Shown: positions 36,475-49,518 of the stretch, piece by piece
Layout of the letters: every line of letters starts with the position of its first letter
Numbering within the stretch: position 1 is the first letter of the stretch
NCBI GenBank assembly: GCA_951230915.1
Contig: OX579640.1
Coordinates: 13,598,981 to 13,662,980 of the forward strand
From: Antitrichia curtipendula
Taxonomy: Eukaryota > Streptophyta > Bryopsida > Hypnales > Leucodontaceae
DNA: 64,000 bases
Reading direction: 5' to 3'
Made by a program: the position numbers and the translations under genes
The notes under the pieces: generated by a model
Database searches by the model: none
Told to the model about the DNA's origin: nothing
Seen by the model: the letters and a program-made list of their open reading frames with translations, nothing else

Positions 36475-37878
36475 AAGGGGACCAAATTTAACAAAAGGGA
36501 ATTTAAGTTCAGAAATCTGCAAATTAATGAACTTCATAGTCACTGATTTTTGTTCACAAAGTAAATCACACATCTTCTTAGACCGTTACCTTATGAACTG
36601 GGTGGGTAATCTCAATTATCATCAACTTCACTTTGGGCAAGACTCCTGCCCATAATTAAAGCACCATGACACTTCGGACGGTTAGCATGGATAGCAAATG
36701 AACATTAGAACTACCCGGTGAAAGCATGTCTACAATAGATTTAAATGCAAAATATCATTTTTCTTATATTATTGTGATTCTACCCCCAAAAGAGGCAGCA
36801 AGGTTAAACCTCATTATCCATTCTCCTAAGTATAAGTGGTCAAATTATCCCTCAAAAGACTCTTAATTCACAATGGTCTTCAAAGTGCTAAACCTTTGCA
36901 ACGTTCAACCGCACAAAAGCTCTGAAAACTAGAACAAGCAAAGCTTTTACATTTCAAAAAGCCCATCATGAAAGTGTCAAAGTTAGGAATTTTTGCTAGT
37001 TGTCGTTGTAATCTTATCTGTGGATATATCCTAGCATATGCATCAACTCCATCCCAATTCAATAACATCAAAGACAATTTGATTCATCTATTTCCAATAT
37101 AAATAATGTAACAACAGGCTTTGACTTTCTTGCAAAGGTGCATATCACTCGCAAATTATATCATCAGGCATACTGGTACAATTGTCTCTGTAATTAAATG
37201 CATCAATATCTGGCTACACAAAATTTGACTAAGAAATGATAACATCATTTTGTTAATACAATGTACAAATCAGAGCTCTAAGGTAGTCATTTTGTTCATT
37301 GTTATAATCCTAAATTGTAGACTACGTAAGTTAGAGTTTCATATATCAGGTTCTGAGATTGGAAGCTCTAAGCACTGCCTTTTTGGAGATTAGAAACTAT
37401 TGCTTGCTATTTTTTCACTATTGCCCCTCCATTGCATGTTAAGATTTTGACAAAAACACTCCGATTTGGCCCTCTTGACCCCTAGAAGCGTGTGACATTG
37501 AACTGGGTGGTAAACATGTCCAAAGACAAGCTTCAAACAAGTAAGTCATTGTAAATTGTTGTCGGAACTCTCCTAACGGATGGTACAAACAACTATGTTT
37601 TTCACAGCCTCATCTTCTGCTTCTTTTGGCAGGGGCTCTGGGTCAGCATGAAGCATTAACGTTTCTTTCTGTCAATTCCAACATCTTTATATTATAAATC
37701 TTCACGCTGCCTATTGAATGAGTCAATTCCATCTCTATTGAAAATCGTATGAAGCTTTCTCCGTTTCAAACATTTGTAGCACAGTTAACTAATGTGGCTT
37801 CAAGTACCAAATTGACCACAAATTGGCCTAACATCTTGTAGATGATAGAAAATGCTTGCACTCAGTAGTTATAATGCT
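36475..37878. other. Mixed-composition DNA between a TIR element and the bHLH remnant
   Basis: Less AT-rich than most spacers here. A 65-codon - frame at 36880-37077 has no domain I recognise, though its composition is protein-like. Part of this stretch could be 3' flank of the bHLH remnant. No splice-supported exon was established. Confidence 0.35.
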
Positions 37879-39112
37879 TTACAAGTCGTAGATTATTGTG
37901 TGTCTTACCTCTAAGGTTAAGGCTTCAAATAGGGCATTTTGACGACAAGCAATACGAGCATGCAACACATTTATTCTATTCAAATCCAAGGCGCCCATGA
38001 TGTCTACCAAGAGCCCTAGTCTATTGATACATGCTTTGTGGACTTTCATTTTTCCTTCTTCTTGTTTCACTACCACTTGTTTAACAATTCTATATAACAT
38101 AAGTATGTTTTGACCAATTTTTTTAATATATTTTGCATAGCTAGATGCACAGAGTTTCTTCATGATATAGTTCCATTATCAGGATTTAGTCTTATGCTCA
38201 TGCAATTTTAAAATCATGTCCATTTGGATTCACGTCTCTTTGAAAAGCTTTGGTGAAGATAGCATGAATTCCAGATTCTTCACAAGATCTAGATATCAGT
38301 GAATAAATTGACACGATTTTGGTAGTTGGTGTGTATTCAATTGATAAATTGATTGGAGCTGTAGATGCGAATATACCATTGGATGATTGTACAAAACACA
38401 AGTAGAACCCAAGCTTGTAGAATGTGCAGGTGATGCCTCCTCAAGCGACTCCTTGTTGACATAGACAACGCCCATAGTGGCGGGATTACATAATGGTCTG
38501 AGTTCAGTGTTAAGATCATCCACATATGTTTGAAGCATCGTTATGTGCTCAAATGCATCCAACAAAATAGAGACTCCCTCTTCTTATGTGAATATCAAAA
38601 TTTCAAATTTAGAAACCAAGTTCTATTGCTCTAATTTATGTAGAACGATTGTATGACTAAAGAACATTTAACATTCATGCATGGGTAGATTGTGATTGAA
38701 TTCAACAGAATCAACAAACCTTCTAGCTCATACCCCTTATAGTCAAATAGAATGATATAAAATCGAATGACATGAATCTCCAAGCTAGGTCGAGAACTGT
38801 GCATTGAATGTATGATGCCAGATCAACGTACCCTTTTAGAAGTGTCTGGAAGGATTGACTGTAAGAATGCAAGCTGCTCGTCGAGCTTTGCATTCTTATG
38901 TCAACGTTCTGGCATCATATCATCAACAAAAACGCCATATGTTTGTTTTCCCGATCGTGGAACCATTGGCTCAAATGCCTTTGGAATATCCTCGTTCTCA
39001 AAATAAGATGAATCAACGTTTGAAAAATCCTCTTCGAGCTACTCAACGCCTTCATCAAGAGTCATCGGGTACAGCTTTGCTAGCATAGACTTCCAACCTT
39101 GATATGTGATTA
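37879..39112 (-). pseudogene. Decayed bHLH transcription factor with ACT-like C-terminal domain
   Basis: Three exon-like blocks in order on the - strand. Block A (38832-39112) follows an acceptor TTCTTCTAG, encodes an acidic stretch, then a basic/helix 1 segment (ER-stop-HKNAKLDEQLAFLQSILP), and ends at donor GTACGT. Block B (about 38296-38575) encodes helix 2 and a leucine-rich extension (SILLDAFEHITMLQTYVDDL). Block C (37879-38163) encodes an ACT-like fold (LGLLVDIMGALDLNRINVLH then ARIACRQNALFEALTLEV), as found at the C terminus of many plant bHLH factors. Block A has two in-frame stops, TAG and TGA, each one C-to-T change from CAG and CGA. The second falls in the DNA-binding basic region. 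Upstream exons were not found. An assembly error or an unusual retained gene is less likely. Confidence 0.72.
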
Positions 39113-41640
39113 CTAGAAGAAAACTCAAGTGTTTGTAACGGCTTGGTATTGATCGGTAATTTAAGGCTAAAGTTATTGGTGCTCAAAACATATTAATTCC
39201 TTACAAAACATAACAACAAAGGAGAAAAACTTGAGATAAAAGTCAAATGATATGAATATTGAGTTGAGATAAGTACCATCGAGCATGTGTCTTTAGTTAG
39301 TATTATTTGTAATATCTTCATGATGGATCACTTTTATTAAACACTGCTAAATTTCGGTGGAGCAGCTCCAATGCCAAATATCCCAACACGTAGTGATTTT
39401 AAAAACATAGTGAAACTTGGTACTAAAGAATTCATCGTCCTATAGTAATTTGTTGCAGGAATTACATCATTAAAATTTAAAAGTATCCAACAAGGGGCAT
39501 GTTCATGAATTACAGCTAACTTTTATAGTTTTATTCAATATTTCCTCTAATTTCATTTCTATTTGTTCTTCATCCTTGCAGGGTCACGACTTTATAACAT
39601 GTGCTAGTTGCTCAGAATTATCACTAGACAAGACGGTTTTAGAGGATGAAATACTAAAAAGGATGCCATAGGCATTTGAGAAGAAATTTTCATATTTTTA
39701 AAGGACTCTTTCTAAGAGCATTTACAAATTCTTGCATGGTTGTTAACAATTGTGTTCTTGACAGCAAACTAGTTCAATATTCTTCATGCTTTGTTGACAA
39801 CTAATGGACAACTCCATTAATATTGTTCGTAGCTCCGGAAAATGCAACTTATGACTAATATATCAAGTGCATGATGTACTTTACAGTCTCTAGACTCAAC
39901 TGAGAGCTGTGATCCCACCTTCTGAATGAAAAAGTGTGAATATGAAGTCTTCTTCCTTGAAGAGTTAACTATCATCGATTTCCACCAATTGAAAAAAAAA
40001 AAAAAATAGATCAAGAGATTGGAATCCATTGGAAGTCTAAAACTTGAGTTCAACGTTGATGACAAAAAATTTGAGGAGAAGCTATCTTTTAGAGCTGCTC
40101 GCTCTAAAGTTTCAAAAAGAACGGTGGTAGATTTATTAAGTCAACAAAAACTGGAAAGGTAGCGCACGACTTATGGAAAATTGAACAACATTGCTGATAA
40201 CACGAATGCAAACAACACTCCACTAATGCCTCTTTCGTAATGTGCAGAATCCACCAAATCAATCCTATAGGCATACAAACCTCAGAAACTAATTTTCTAC
40301 TCAGAGAAAACAAAAGCATTGTTCTAGCTCATCTACAATGATGTAAACCACGAGCAAGAAAGTTTCTTGATGTAGAAGGGCACTCAACAAAACAATGTCA
40401 TTGACACTGACCAACATATTTGTATGAGATACAAAAGGACCAAGAGAATATAAGATGCTCTTTATTCCCAAAATATATGGAGAATATTATAAAGTCTGGC
40501 ATTGGCAATCGGATTCCAAGACCTTAGCAACAGTTGTCAGTTTATACAACAAGAATTCGATTCCAAGCAATAGATCAAATCCTCTTCAATATCTGTAGTC
40601 AACAAAAAACGTCAGACTCAACTTGTTTCAACAACAAAATGCCATCATAAATCAAATGCAATTCAATAAAGTTATTTGTGTAAAACAAATACAAAAAGAT
40701 AAACGCAAATCAATGCAACGACCAATTAATGACATTAAGACTTCTGAGGTGCATGGATATTATGGCAAGAACATGGTCAACTAAAAATCAAAACGAAATC
40801 ATCTGGTCATCTTGGCGGCCATCACTCTCTAGTCTCTTTGGCCCTGTAGTAATATATCTCCTAACTCGCCTTCCCTTTCTACACACTACCAAGAGATGTA
40901 GTTCTATATGGCAAACACAATCAAACCTCAGAACAAGTACACCGTAAATAGTAACAGGAGTTGGTCTAATATCACCAATTACACTTGTTGAGCTAGTAAC
41001 TTATTGAACTATTATTGTCTCTATTGCAATTACACGTAGACAAGATGCTTCAAGCATAGGACGTGAATCACATGACTACACGGTTAAAGTCGCACGACAC
41101 ACATTAATTACTTGCCCTTGCTTGTGTCAAACACTCTCAACTCAACCTCAACTTGATCACCACTCAAGTGCAGGTACGTACCTATTCAAAATTGAAACTC
41201 CTTGCACACTATGGAATAAGCTTAAACCCGTACAAAAACAATTCTAAACAAAAATAAATAAATCATCAATTGACCGTCATTTGCATTTTGTTAGCTGTCA
41301 CGCTAAGTGTCCAAGTACCAAAAGACACGGCCACAACAAGCAACGAAAGGTTTGTTCCAATCACACGGATACAGAGTAATGGTAGGCCAAGCTAACATGC
41401 ACTCTCAAAATAAACCGATTCGATCATCCTTTAAATGCACCTTCTCCAAATAATCTAAGAAACTCCCTATTCCTAACGTGATTGCACACAGAGGAAATAT
41501 ATGAAGTGCATAGCACCAATCAATTGCCAAAAAAAATCAAGAAAAGTCACAAGTTCATTTGCACAGAGACAGGTGATCGAGGGGTTGAAGGATCGGACGA
41601 TGATGGACACACAATGAGTTACAACAAGCAACAAAAGGTG
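39113..41640. other. Unresolved region with possible + strand exon remnants
   Basis: A patch at about 39577-39670 follows an acceptor-like CATCCTTGCAG and reads open on + for about 30 codons, including SLDKTVLEDEIL. Another at about 40010-40160 reads open on + with a charged stretch (LEFNVDDKKFEEKL). I recognise no family for either. The rest (40.3-41.6 kb) shows no exon, RNA gene or bounded repeat. Confidence 0.3.
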
Positions 41641-41649
41641 TGATAAAAC

Positions 41650-42123
41650 TTGATTAATTTAACTTTAATGAGTCTGGCTAATAAGTTGTTAGCCAACAAG
41701 GGAATTGTTGAAGGAATGTAGTGCCATGGCTACAATGGTCCCGACGGCGATGCTTTGCTCAAACAACAGAGGGAGCGTGTGTTTGGTTGGCAAAAGCGGC
41801 AACACATCAGCAACATGGGATTGATTGTTTTTGTTGCGATACGGAACTGTTGATGACAGAGGCGATGACATTATTTCACAAATGCAAAAGGCGAGGGCTT
41901 GACATCGTGCGGGGGGAGGACATTACAATGAGCTTAGTAAGCTTTCCATTGTTCCAACCTTGTGTTCAATGACAAAGCGGTAAGACAAAATTTGTGCCCA
42001 TCTTGCTTGAAGATACCTTGTTTGGCTATGCCCGTCTTCCTTTCTTCTCAACCACTGAATGATTGCATTCACAAATGACCCGTACTTGTCATGGTGGTGG
42101 AAAGTCAAGGGATTGCTTTCCAA
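41650..42123 (-). pseudogene. Ty3/Gypsy-type retroelement fragment (RNase H end)
   Basis: On the - strand the frame at 41923-42123 carries an RQARW-like LQARWAQILSYRFVIEHKVG stretch, the conserved RNase H C-terminal region of Ty3/Gypsy polyproteins. Continuing downstream in another frame (41650-41871) is a decayed 'VADVL' stretch corresponding to the usual VADALSR. Frameshifts and stops separate the pieces. No integrase, protease or LTR was identified, so this is a short relic. Confidence 0.6.
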
Positions 42124-42740
42124 AGTCCATCAAATCTTCTTCTTCTCTCTCCAATTAAACCAAAACTATTTTTATTTTATTTTTTAGAACTGTAGGGTTA
42201 TAACATTTGTGAAAGATCATCCTTATAAAAAAACTTTGTATGATTTTGTATAATCTTGTGTATGGTAATTTCACACTAAAAATTGTAAAACTTTGGCATT
42301 CAAGTGTAATTTCTATTGTTATGATTGTTGATTTTCATTAGTGAAGTCCTTAGGGGATTCTAGATTTTAGGCTTGATGCCGTAGGGGGAAGGTAAGTTTA
42401 GTAAGCTTCTCATTGTTCCATTCTCGTGTTTGATGACAAAGTGGTAAGACAAAATCTACACCCATCTTGCTTGAAAATACTTAGTTTGGCCATGCCCATC
42501 TTCTACCTTGTCATTGCATAATTGCATTTTACAAATGACGTGGGCTTGTCATGGTGGTAGAAAGTCAAGGGCTTGCTCTCCAAATCCATTAGACTATTTA
42601 TTTGCTCTCTTCAATTAAATCAAAATTATTTTTATTTCCTCTTTTAGACTTGCGGGGTTATAGCATTATTGAAAGGAACTTTGTATGATTTTTTGTATAG
42701 TAACATTAGTAAGTTTAAATTGAAAATTGTAAAACTTCAA
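41895..42740. repeat. Direct duplication including the retroelement fragment
   Basis: The segment at about 41895-42300 is repeated at about 42371-42740 with moderate divergence. Shared words include 'gttccattctcgtgtt'-like, 'acccatcttgcttgaa', 'ggcttgtcatggtgg' and 'actttgtatgatttt'. The second copy has further decayed the RNase H frame. The offset is about 450-475 bp and shrinks along the repeat through deletions in the second copy. Confidence 0.75.
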
Positions 42741-44226
42741 AATTTGATATATTATCTATTTAAAAAAAAATTTAATTTTTTAATGGTATTCGTCAAAAGG
42801 ACTCTAGAATTTGTTAGTATAGATTTTTTGGACATTATTTGAAGAAATCATGCATTCTCAAAGTGCCAAAAATAATTATATCCAAATTTGAACCTAGGCT
42901 TTCTCAAATGGATGCTAGTCTACATAGTTTACACAAGAGTCTATAATGTCGATATTTTTTAAATGGATTGTAATTAGGTTGAGTTTCTTAGGCTCATGTG
43001 GAATATTTTTGAATGATAGAATGAATAGACAACAAGGTGATGGAAGAATCAAATAGTTGGGAGAAAAAGAGAATATTTTAAAAGAAGTTTAAATGGTAAA
43101 TTTTGGATAAAATGGCATATTGTTACACATAAAAAATTCTCTTGAGAATAAATAATAAACTATTCAAGAATATTGTGATTATTACATGTTTTATTAACAT
43201 TTAATATTAATTTATTTTTTCAATAAAAATAATCAATTAAAAATCATAGACAAGATAATTTTGAATTCCACAATATCAAAAAAAAAATTAATATCAAAAT
43301 CTAAATTTTGTATCATTTATAACTTATAAGCATGTTAAATTGATTATACAATCTAATTGAAAAATACTAATTAGATAGAAAAGACAAAATAATGAGTGTG
43401 CTATTTGCCTATTTGGATATGATATATTATTTTTTCACAATAATTTTATTTCAATAATTTGCTTGACCTTTGCCTGAGATAAAATTCAACATAAAAGAAC
43501 AAGAAATAAAAATATTCCATCTCATTATTTTGATAATGTGATGTTAATCTATAATGATTTCTATTTGTTTGTTTTAAATATTATTACTATGTCAATCAAC
43601 ATAAAATACATTACTGCCTTCATCTTAAACAATTGACAACCTATGTTGAAATTTTTGGAGAGTTTAATCTTTATTTTTATATTTTGATTAAAAAATTAAC
43701 TGAATTATTTATTTTTTGATTTTGAGAATTAAATTTTGTTTATAAAAATAAATGCATTTCAAAAATCCCTTCCACAAGTAGTTAAGATAAAAATCCAAAA
43801 AAATCACATAACAAAAACTTAACATTCTAAACTTGAGTGTACAGTTTCTTCTAAAAATCATTAATGTTTAATTTATAATTTTATTGGCATATTTGTAGTT
43901 GAATACTAACATACACAAGAAATCATATTCTACATTTATGATCCAAAGAAATGTGATATGGAATTTTTCATAATTGTCTATTTTTTTGTTCAAATTGACT
44001 TTTCAAAAAATTCTTAGAGTGAAAAACTTGTGTTATAGATGGAATATATTTATGCATTTTGTAAATTTTTTGTATGTAATTTAAAAATAAAAAAAGATTA
44101 AAAATTAATTAATTTTATCATTTATTAGAGATGATTTTGGATTGCCTAAAAGTAATTTTTTTAATGATCTAATGGCTTATATATTTTTAAGCCAGATGAT
44201 TTTGTCATAGTGCATTTAAATTATTT
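42741..44226. other. AT-rich intergenic DNA, nothing recognised
   Basis: No exon, RNA gene or element ends were supported in this very AT-rich stretch. Confidence 0.5.
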
Positions 44227-45177
44227 TTAACCCCTAAAGGACCAAACACCGTTTTTTGACAACATAGCGTTTTTGGGCAGCTCACCACGAATGGAATTTT
44301 TATTTTTTTTCTTTGAAATTTCACACAAGATGTGCTCAAGGAGTAGCTTTAGGGCCCAACAATTTTCATAACTTTTGACCACATGGTTAAAAAGTTATGG
44401 TATGATATATAGTTTTTATTGTTCGGCGGGCAGCCCGGGCAGCAAAAAACACTTCTTTAAAAATCATTTTCTAGAGAAATAAAAATTTGAAATTGATTCT
44501 CTAGATTTATGTGCACAAGGAAAGCTTTGAATCATTCCACTTTGATTTATGAGATGAAAGTTATGAGGAATTTTAGTTGTGGGTAGTTTGCGGGTAGTTA
44601 TGGAATCTCTACTCTAAAATAAACTTTGAAGTCCTTTATTTAACTCAATTTTCAATATTTTTGGAAAAAAATATAAACACAAGGTGTAGATTGTTTATTA
44701 CAACATTACAATTGTTTGGATTGGCATTTTTCAATTCCATAATTAAATCCTTAACAATTAGTGTTTTGAATAATTTTCTACTTCTTTCTACTTACTATTT
44801 TTTTCCTATATGTTGTACAATTCCAAATGATTTGAAACTTTTCAAGCATGTAGCTAACTTGCTTTGAAGAATGAATCCAAAGAGTTACCACCATTTTGGA
44901 CATTTTTTCATACAAATGTGACCATGTGAAGTGCAGCTGCCCGGTTTTTTGCAGGGACAAAAAAAGGATTTTTGTCACTTCAAATGCTAATATCTTGCAA
45001 TCTACACGGTGAAAATTTCTGAAATTTTTTCCACATCTTCTCAAACTAGTTTACTACAAGATCCTACGGTTACATGTGTACAAAAATGTTTTTTTTCCAA
45101 AATTTGGTACTTATACTAGAAATGGCAGTTTGGGAGCATTTTTTGTGAAAACATAGTCAAAAACCTTTAGGGGTTAA
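44227..45177 (+). mobile_element. TTAA-flanked R1-family element, best-preserved copy
   Basis: The left end is TTAACCCCTAAAGGACCAAA. The right end, read on the other strand, is TTAACCCCTAAAGGTTTTTG. Shared TIR is 14 bases including TTAA. 951 bp, uninterrupted, and therefore useful as the empty-site reference for the copy at 603-1990. It contains the full interior order, including 'ggcgggcagcccggg' and 'gtgaagtgcagctgcccgg'. No coding capacity; the - strand frame 44778-45044 is chance. Confidence 0.82.
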
Positions 45178-46680
45178 ATAGAGTAGTAAGTATGGTATAA
45201 TAATATAAAATGGATAGGTAACTAAATATAAAAATTCATTGCTACCACTGCTAGATTAGTATGAAAGAAAAGCCTACTTGTACCAATTGTGCTTGGTGAC
45301 TCAACAATACTCTTCAAGATTAATTATATTTTTTGTACTTTACAACACAATTAATCTATTTCATCATAATTTTTATTTATTTATATCAAAATCATAATAA
45401 ATATCCATTTCCAAAGTCCAAACTTTCATCCAATTTTAGAATTATAAAAGCATTTATAACCTCCCTTCCCCCTATTGTCGTATTTTGAAGTTTAAAACCG
45501 TATTATAACGTGCATGTTGCTAGAGAGCTTGTATAGTTGTATTTAATCTCTAATTAGGAATAAAATTGGGTGTATAAATTATATTCTATTAGAAAATTAT
45601 AATAATCATGTAAACTATAAACTAGTTCAAGATTTTTTCTCATAGATTATACTTTGTCTGCATAGAAAGCTTTCATTCTATTCAGTGGATTAGTGATGTG
45701 AAAATCATGGACAATATTGTTTTTGGGGCAATATGAGCACCTTCTAGAAAACATAATTTGTAAGATTCATTTCTAAACTCAATTTTCACAATTTAATGGA
45801 AAAAAAATTTCACAAGGATAAAGTCTTATGCTAGAATAATCTCATTGTTGAGATTAGTGTGTTTCAATTCCATCTTAGAGCTATTAATGGTTTAGTTTTT
45901 CCTTCAATCTTGAACCTACATCTACTTAATATTTGATTTTAATGAGTGAAAACTAAGTGTTTTATTTTTGAATTTTTTCTAAACCCTTAACTCAAATTTT
46001 CAACATAAAACATTAGAAATTCAAAATTAGTAGTATAAAAAAATTTAAGCTAAGAAGATTCAAAGACAAAAACAATCTAATCAAGCAAGCTGCACTTTCT
46101 TCTTGTTTTATTCACTATAAATGCAAATATCTTGCAATCTGCAAGGTCAAAGTTTTTGAAATTCCTTCTACAAATTCTTACACTAAGGTAACAAGCTCTG
46201 AAATTGTACATGCTCTAAAATTGCCCAGTGCCCACATCATAAAATGTACATTGTGTGTGTATGTTGCTTTTTCATAGTCTCCAACAATGTACATTTTAGG
46301 AGGTAGGCGATTCTCGAGCATTAAGTAATTTCAACTTCAAATTTTTATAACTAATTTCAAAAAGCTCCAAAAAATATGAAACAACTTGGATTAGATGCCA
46401 ATTCCACTTGTCTTTTAACGAAAATTTATTGAAAATTATTTCAAGAAGCTTCCCCTCTCTAAAATTCAATTTCAGCTCTTAGGTGGGCAATTTCTAGATC
46501 TATTATTTTAGTCTAGTGCAAGACCCTATAGTTAGATATACAACAAAAAGTGTTAAAAATATATATTTTTGCTCTTTGCAATAAAAATGGCAATTTTCAA
46601 TGTTTTTTAGTTGATGGAAAAATGCCTTCAATTGCGACTTTACAAATTAATTTATACACTATTAGGGTTGACAAATTTAA
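45178..46680. other. AT-rich spacer with one old repeat patch
   Basis: 46310-46420 is related to the interior of the 35453 element (words ggaggtaggcgattc and aaaaatatgaaacaacttg). No exon or RNA gene was recognised. Confidence 0.45.
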
Positions 46681-46910
46681 ACGTCTAGCCAAAAATCAGA
46701 CGTCCAAATGTAGCGGGCGCTGCTCACCCTCAACATCTAGCGGTCAGCATAATGGATGGAAGGGCGGAAGGGCACATGGCCTAGCAAACCAACGGATGGG
46801 CACACATGCGGACGGGTGGATGACCTCACGAACAAGTAGGCAAACAACTTGGCAGAGAAGCAGACAGCCTCACGGGCGGGTGGACGGGTAGAGGGGCCTT
46901 TCGCTGGGTG
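46681..46910. repeat. GC-rich linker with gcggacggg-type words
   Basis: A sudden GC-rich patch with many short repeats of gcggacgg, gggcggaag, ggatggg and related words. It adjoins the first palindrome at 46911. Similar words reappear between the palindromes (47090-47160) and before the third one (49487-49520), so they belong to the same element family. The open frames on both strands here arise from GC-richness. Confidence 0.6.
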
Positions 46911-47092
46911 AATGCCTACTACATACTGCCAAAAACTTTCTTTTGTCATTTCTGATTACAATTTTTTTGTATTCTTGGGGCATGCAATATACCGTTGAAA
47001 AGGCCTTGAAAATACCTTTGTTATGGTATTTACACGCCCTAAGAATCCCAAAAGACAAAAAAAGTTGTATGTTGACGCATAGTAGGCGTCCG
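46911..47092. repeat. Imperfect palindrome, family R6 copy 1
   Basis: Left arm: 'gcctactacatactgcc', a protein-free AT stretch, then 'cttggggcatgcaatatacc'. Right arm: 'ggtatttacacgccctaag' and 'gacgcatagtaggcg', the inverted counterparts. The centre is the 'aaaggccttgaaaatacctt' zone. About 182 bp. Confidence 0.7.
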
Positions 47093-47166
47093 CCCAATTG
47101 TATGTCCACCCTCTCATCTACCTTGCCGTCCGCCTTAAGGACAGGTGGACAGCCAAATAGCTGAGT

Positions 47167-47340
47167 GGACGTCCACTATGTATTGCCTAGAATCTCCTTT
47201 TGCCGTTTGTGACTTCAATTTTTGGAGTCTTGGGGCATGTAATATACCATTGGAAAGGTCTTGAAAAATACCTTTTTAATGATATATCACACGCCCCAAA
47301 AATCTAAAAAATTGCAATCATAAATGACAAAAAAATCTGT
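47167..47340. repeat. Imperfect palindrome, family R6 copy 2
   Basis: Same architecture as copy 1: 'gtccactatgtattgcc', 'tttggagtcttggggcatgt' and 'aatataccattggaaagg', then the inverted half 'atatatcacacgccccaaa' and 'attgcaatcataaatgac'. The right outer arm is less well kept. Confidence 0.7.
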
Positions 47341-49486
47341 CTGGTAATTCGTCTGTCCAGTTGTTCGCCTATCTGCTTTCATCTTTTAAAATATTGGATT
47401 CTAAAAAGTACAAATTCACTTACAATGACAATGACTTCTTTTCAATGTTACACACATCTAATGTAGCATTAATGTATGAATGTGTAAATTAAGGTAATTT
47501 TTCTACACAATTAAATCTACAAACTCTAAATCCTAAACCCTAAACCCTCAATCTTTTTACTTTTTGTGATTGCACTTAACAAGGATATGTAATCCTTTGT
47601 TGGACCATTTTATTTTTATGTGAGAGTTAGAATAGGCCCCTTATAAATATTAATACCAAACAATTCAATTAAATGCTTTTGATTTTATTGTTTGGGTTTG
47701 AGTTAAACTTTATTGGATCAAGGAAAAATTTTACTTTCCATTTGGTTTCTCAATTTAAGTGTCCTTCCCACCCTCCTGTCTTCCTTCTTCATATCTTGTT
47801 ACTTCTTAGTAGCCTTAGGTCCATCCTTTGCAGGCAAAAATAATGGCATCAAGTTTTAATTACTTTGTCTCTATTATTAATTAAGCCCCCCATGATGATT
47901 CATGCCTTGGGCGGTTATATTTGAATTGATGGTCATAATTTACTTGCATTACGCGTGGTTGAAATTTGCAATGATTACGTGTGGTAGGCTTGACACAAAA
48001 TAATTTGACTTGACTCAGTTGTCTCTTTTCATTGAATGTCAAATTAAAAGTATATGAGTCATCGTGCATGGTCCATAGCAATGGATGGTGGCTGTGCCAT
48101 AGGCTTTAATTGACCATATGCATTAGTAGGTTGATTTGGCCTATTATGGGCCTTCTAGAAGATATGGATCTGACATAACCTACTCTACTTACTTGGCCCC
48201 TAAGACTTATTTTCTAGGGACTAAAATAAATTCTCTTGGGAACCAAGGCAATTCATTGTGTTCCCCAAGGCATAGAAGTAATATAAATAGAGGTCCACCT
48301 TAAAGTTGATTCATTGACTCACAAAGGAGTATCTAGAAGAAACAGGGGTGTTAGAGAGATGGCTTCTTAACAGGTCTTTAGTGCTTCACATTTAGTTGAA
48401 ACTCTTATCTATTGAGCATTTTTCTTTGTGTGAGCTTTAAAATTGTTTTGGTTATTTGTCTAATGTGATTGCAATAACAAGTTGTTGTGGATTGCTCACA
48501 CTTGACATGCGCATTCTAACCAACTTTGTATTTGTTGGATTGTATGCATGCAAGTGAGGTTCACAGCCTCTTTAGTACTAAATTTCTAGTACAACTTTCT
48601 CCAAGAATTTGCTATATTTTATAGGGGGTTCTAATTTTTTATTCATTCTACAAAGAATTACTTCTTAGCATGGTGATTTAGACTTTAGTAACCAAACATT
48701 TTTCTGCTTGGAATGGAACCAAGTTTTGGTCTTGATTTGATCTTTACTATTTTATAAAGTATTTCTCTACTAGATGTTGGTAAATGGTCTTCATGATTTG
48801 ATGGGATGATGGTTGATGGCTTGATAAGATAGACTTCTATCTTGCCTATGACTTATATGGTCTTTTAAGTTGTTGATTTGCTTAAAACTTTTAGGAAGAG
48901 CCCCCTATGGGGATGTCCCTCCCACCCATCCACCGGGTTATCTAAACCCTAAACTTTACATTAGTGATTAAGCTACTAAGAACATTGATGCAATGTACGG
49001 AATATGTTTGACTTTCAATTTCATTTAAATGTGATTATCTAATTGTATTACATATGTAGACCTCAATGACTTATTTATTTATGTTTTAAATGTGATCTTG
49101 ATTTTGTTCATCAATTATTATGTGGCAATTGTAGAAATGTGGAACATACAATTATAACTTGAACTCCTAAAGCTTTTCTTTAATTTTGTTGAAAAATGCA
49201 TTGATAATTTGAAACAAAAGATATGCATAGTATAAGCAAGTGTATTATCTTATTATTCTATTAGAAGATGCTACTAAAAACACTTTAAGCATTTTCCCGC
49301 AAAATTTCTACAAAATCATTTGGACATGCATTAGTTCTTATGTTTTACCACACTATTTTGACTAGAAGTTTGTGGCATCCAATTATAATTCTATGGATGC
49401 AAAAAAAAATTAAAATATGGTATAACTTTCAACATATATTACTATCATCACACCTAATTGTTACATCCAAAGAAATATTATTATTG
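47341..49486. other. Intergenic DNA, nothing recognised
   Basis: A very short telomere-like word (two taaaccc units) lies at 47528-47548. No exon supported by splice sites, no RNA gene and no further bounded repeats were seen. The 66-codon - frame at 47881-48081 has no recognisable domain. Confidence 0.45.
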
Positions 49487-49518
49487 GCGGATGGCAAGGC
49501 GGACAGCTAATTGGGTGG

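Noticed and set aside
46550..46949. Open frames on both strands, one rich in Arg/Thr/Gln
   Set aside because: They arise from the GC-rich linker repeats beside the R6 palindrome.
47524..47551. Interstitial telomere-like repeat (taaaccc)
   Set aside because: Only about two to three units, within chance expectation for AT-rich DNA of this length.
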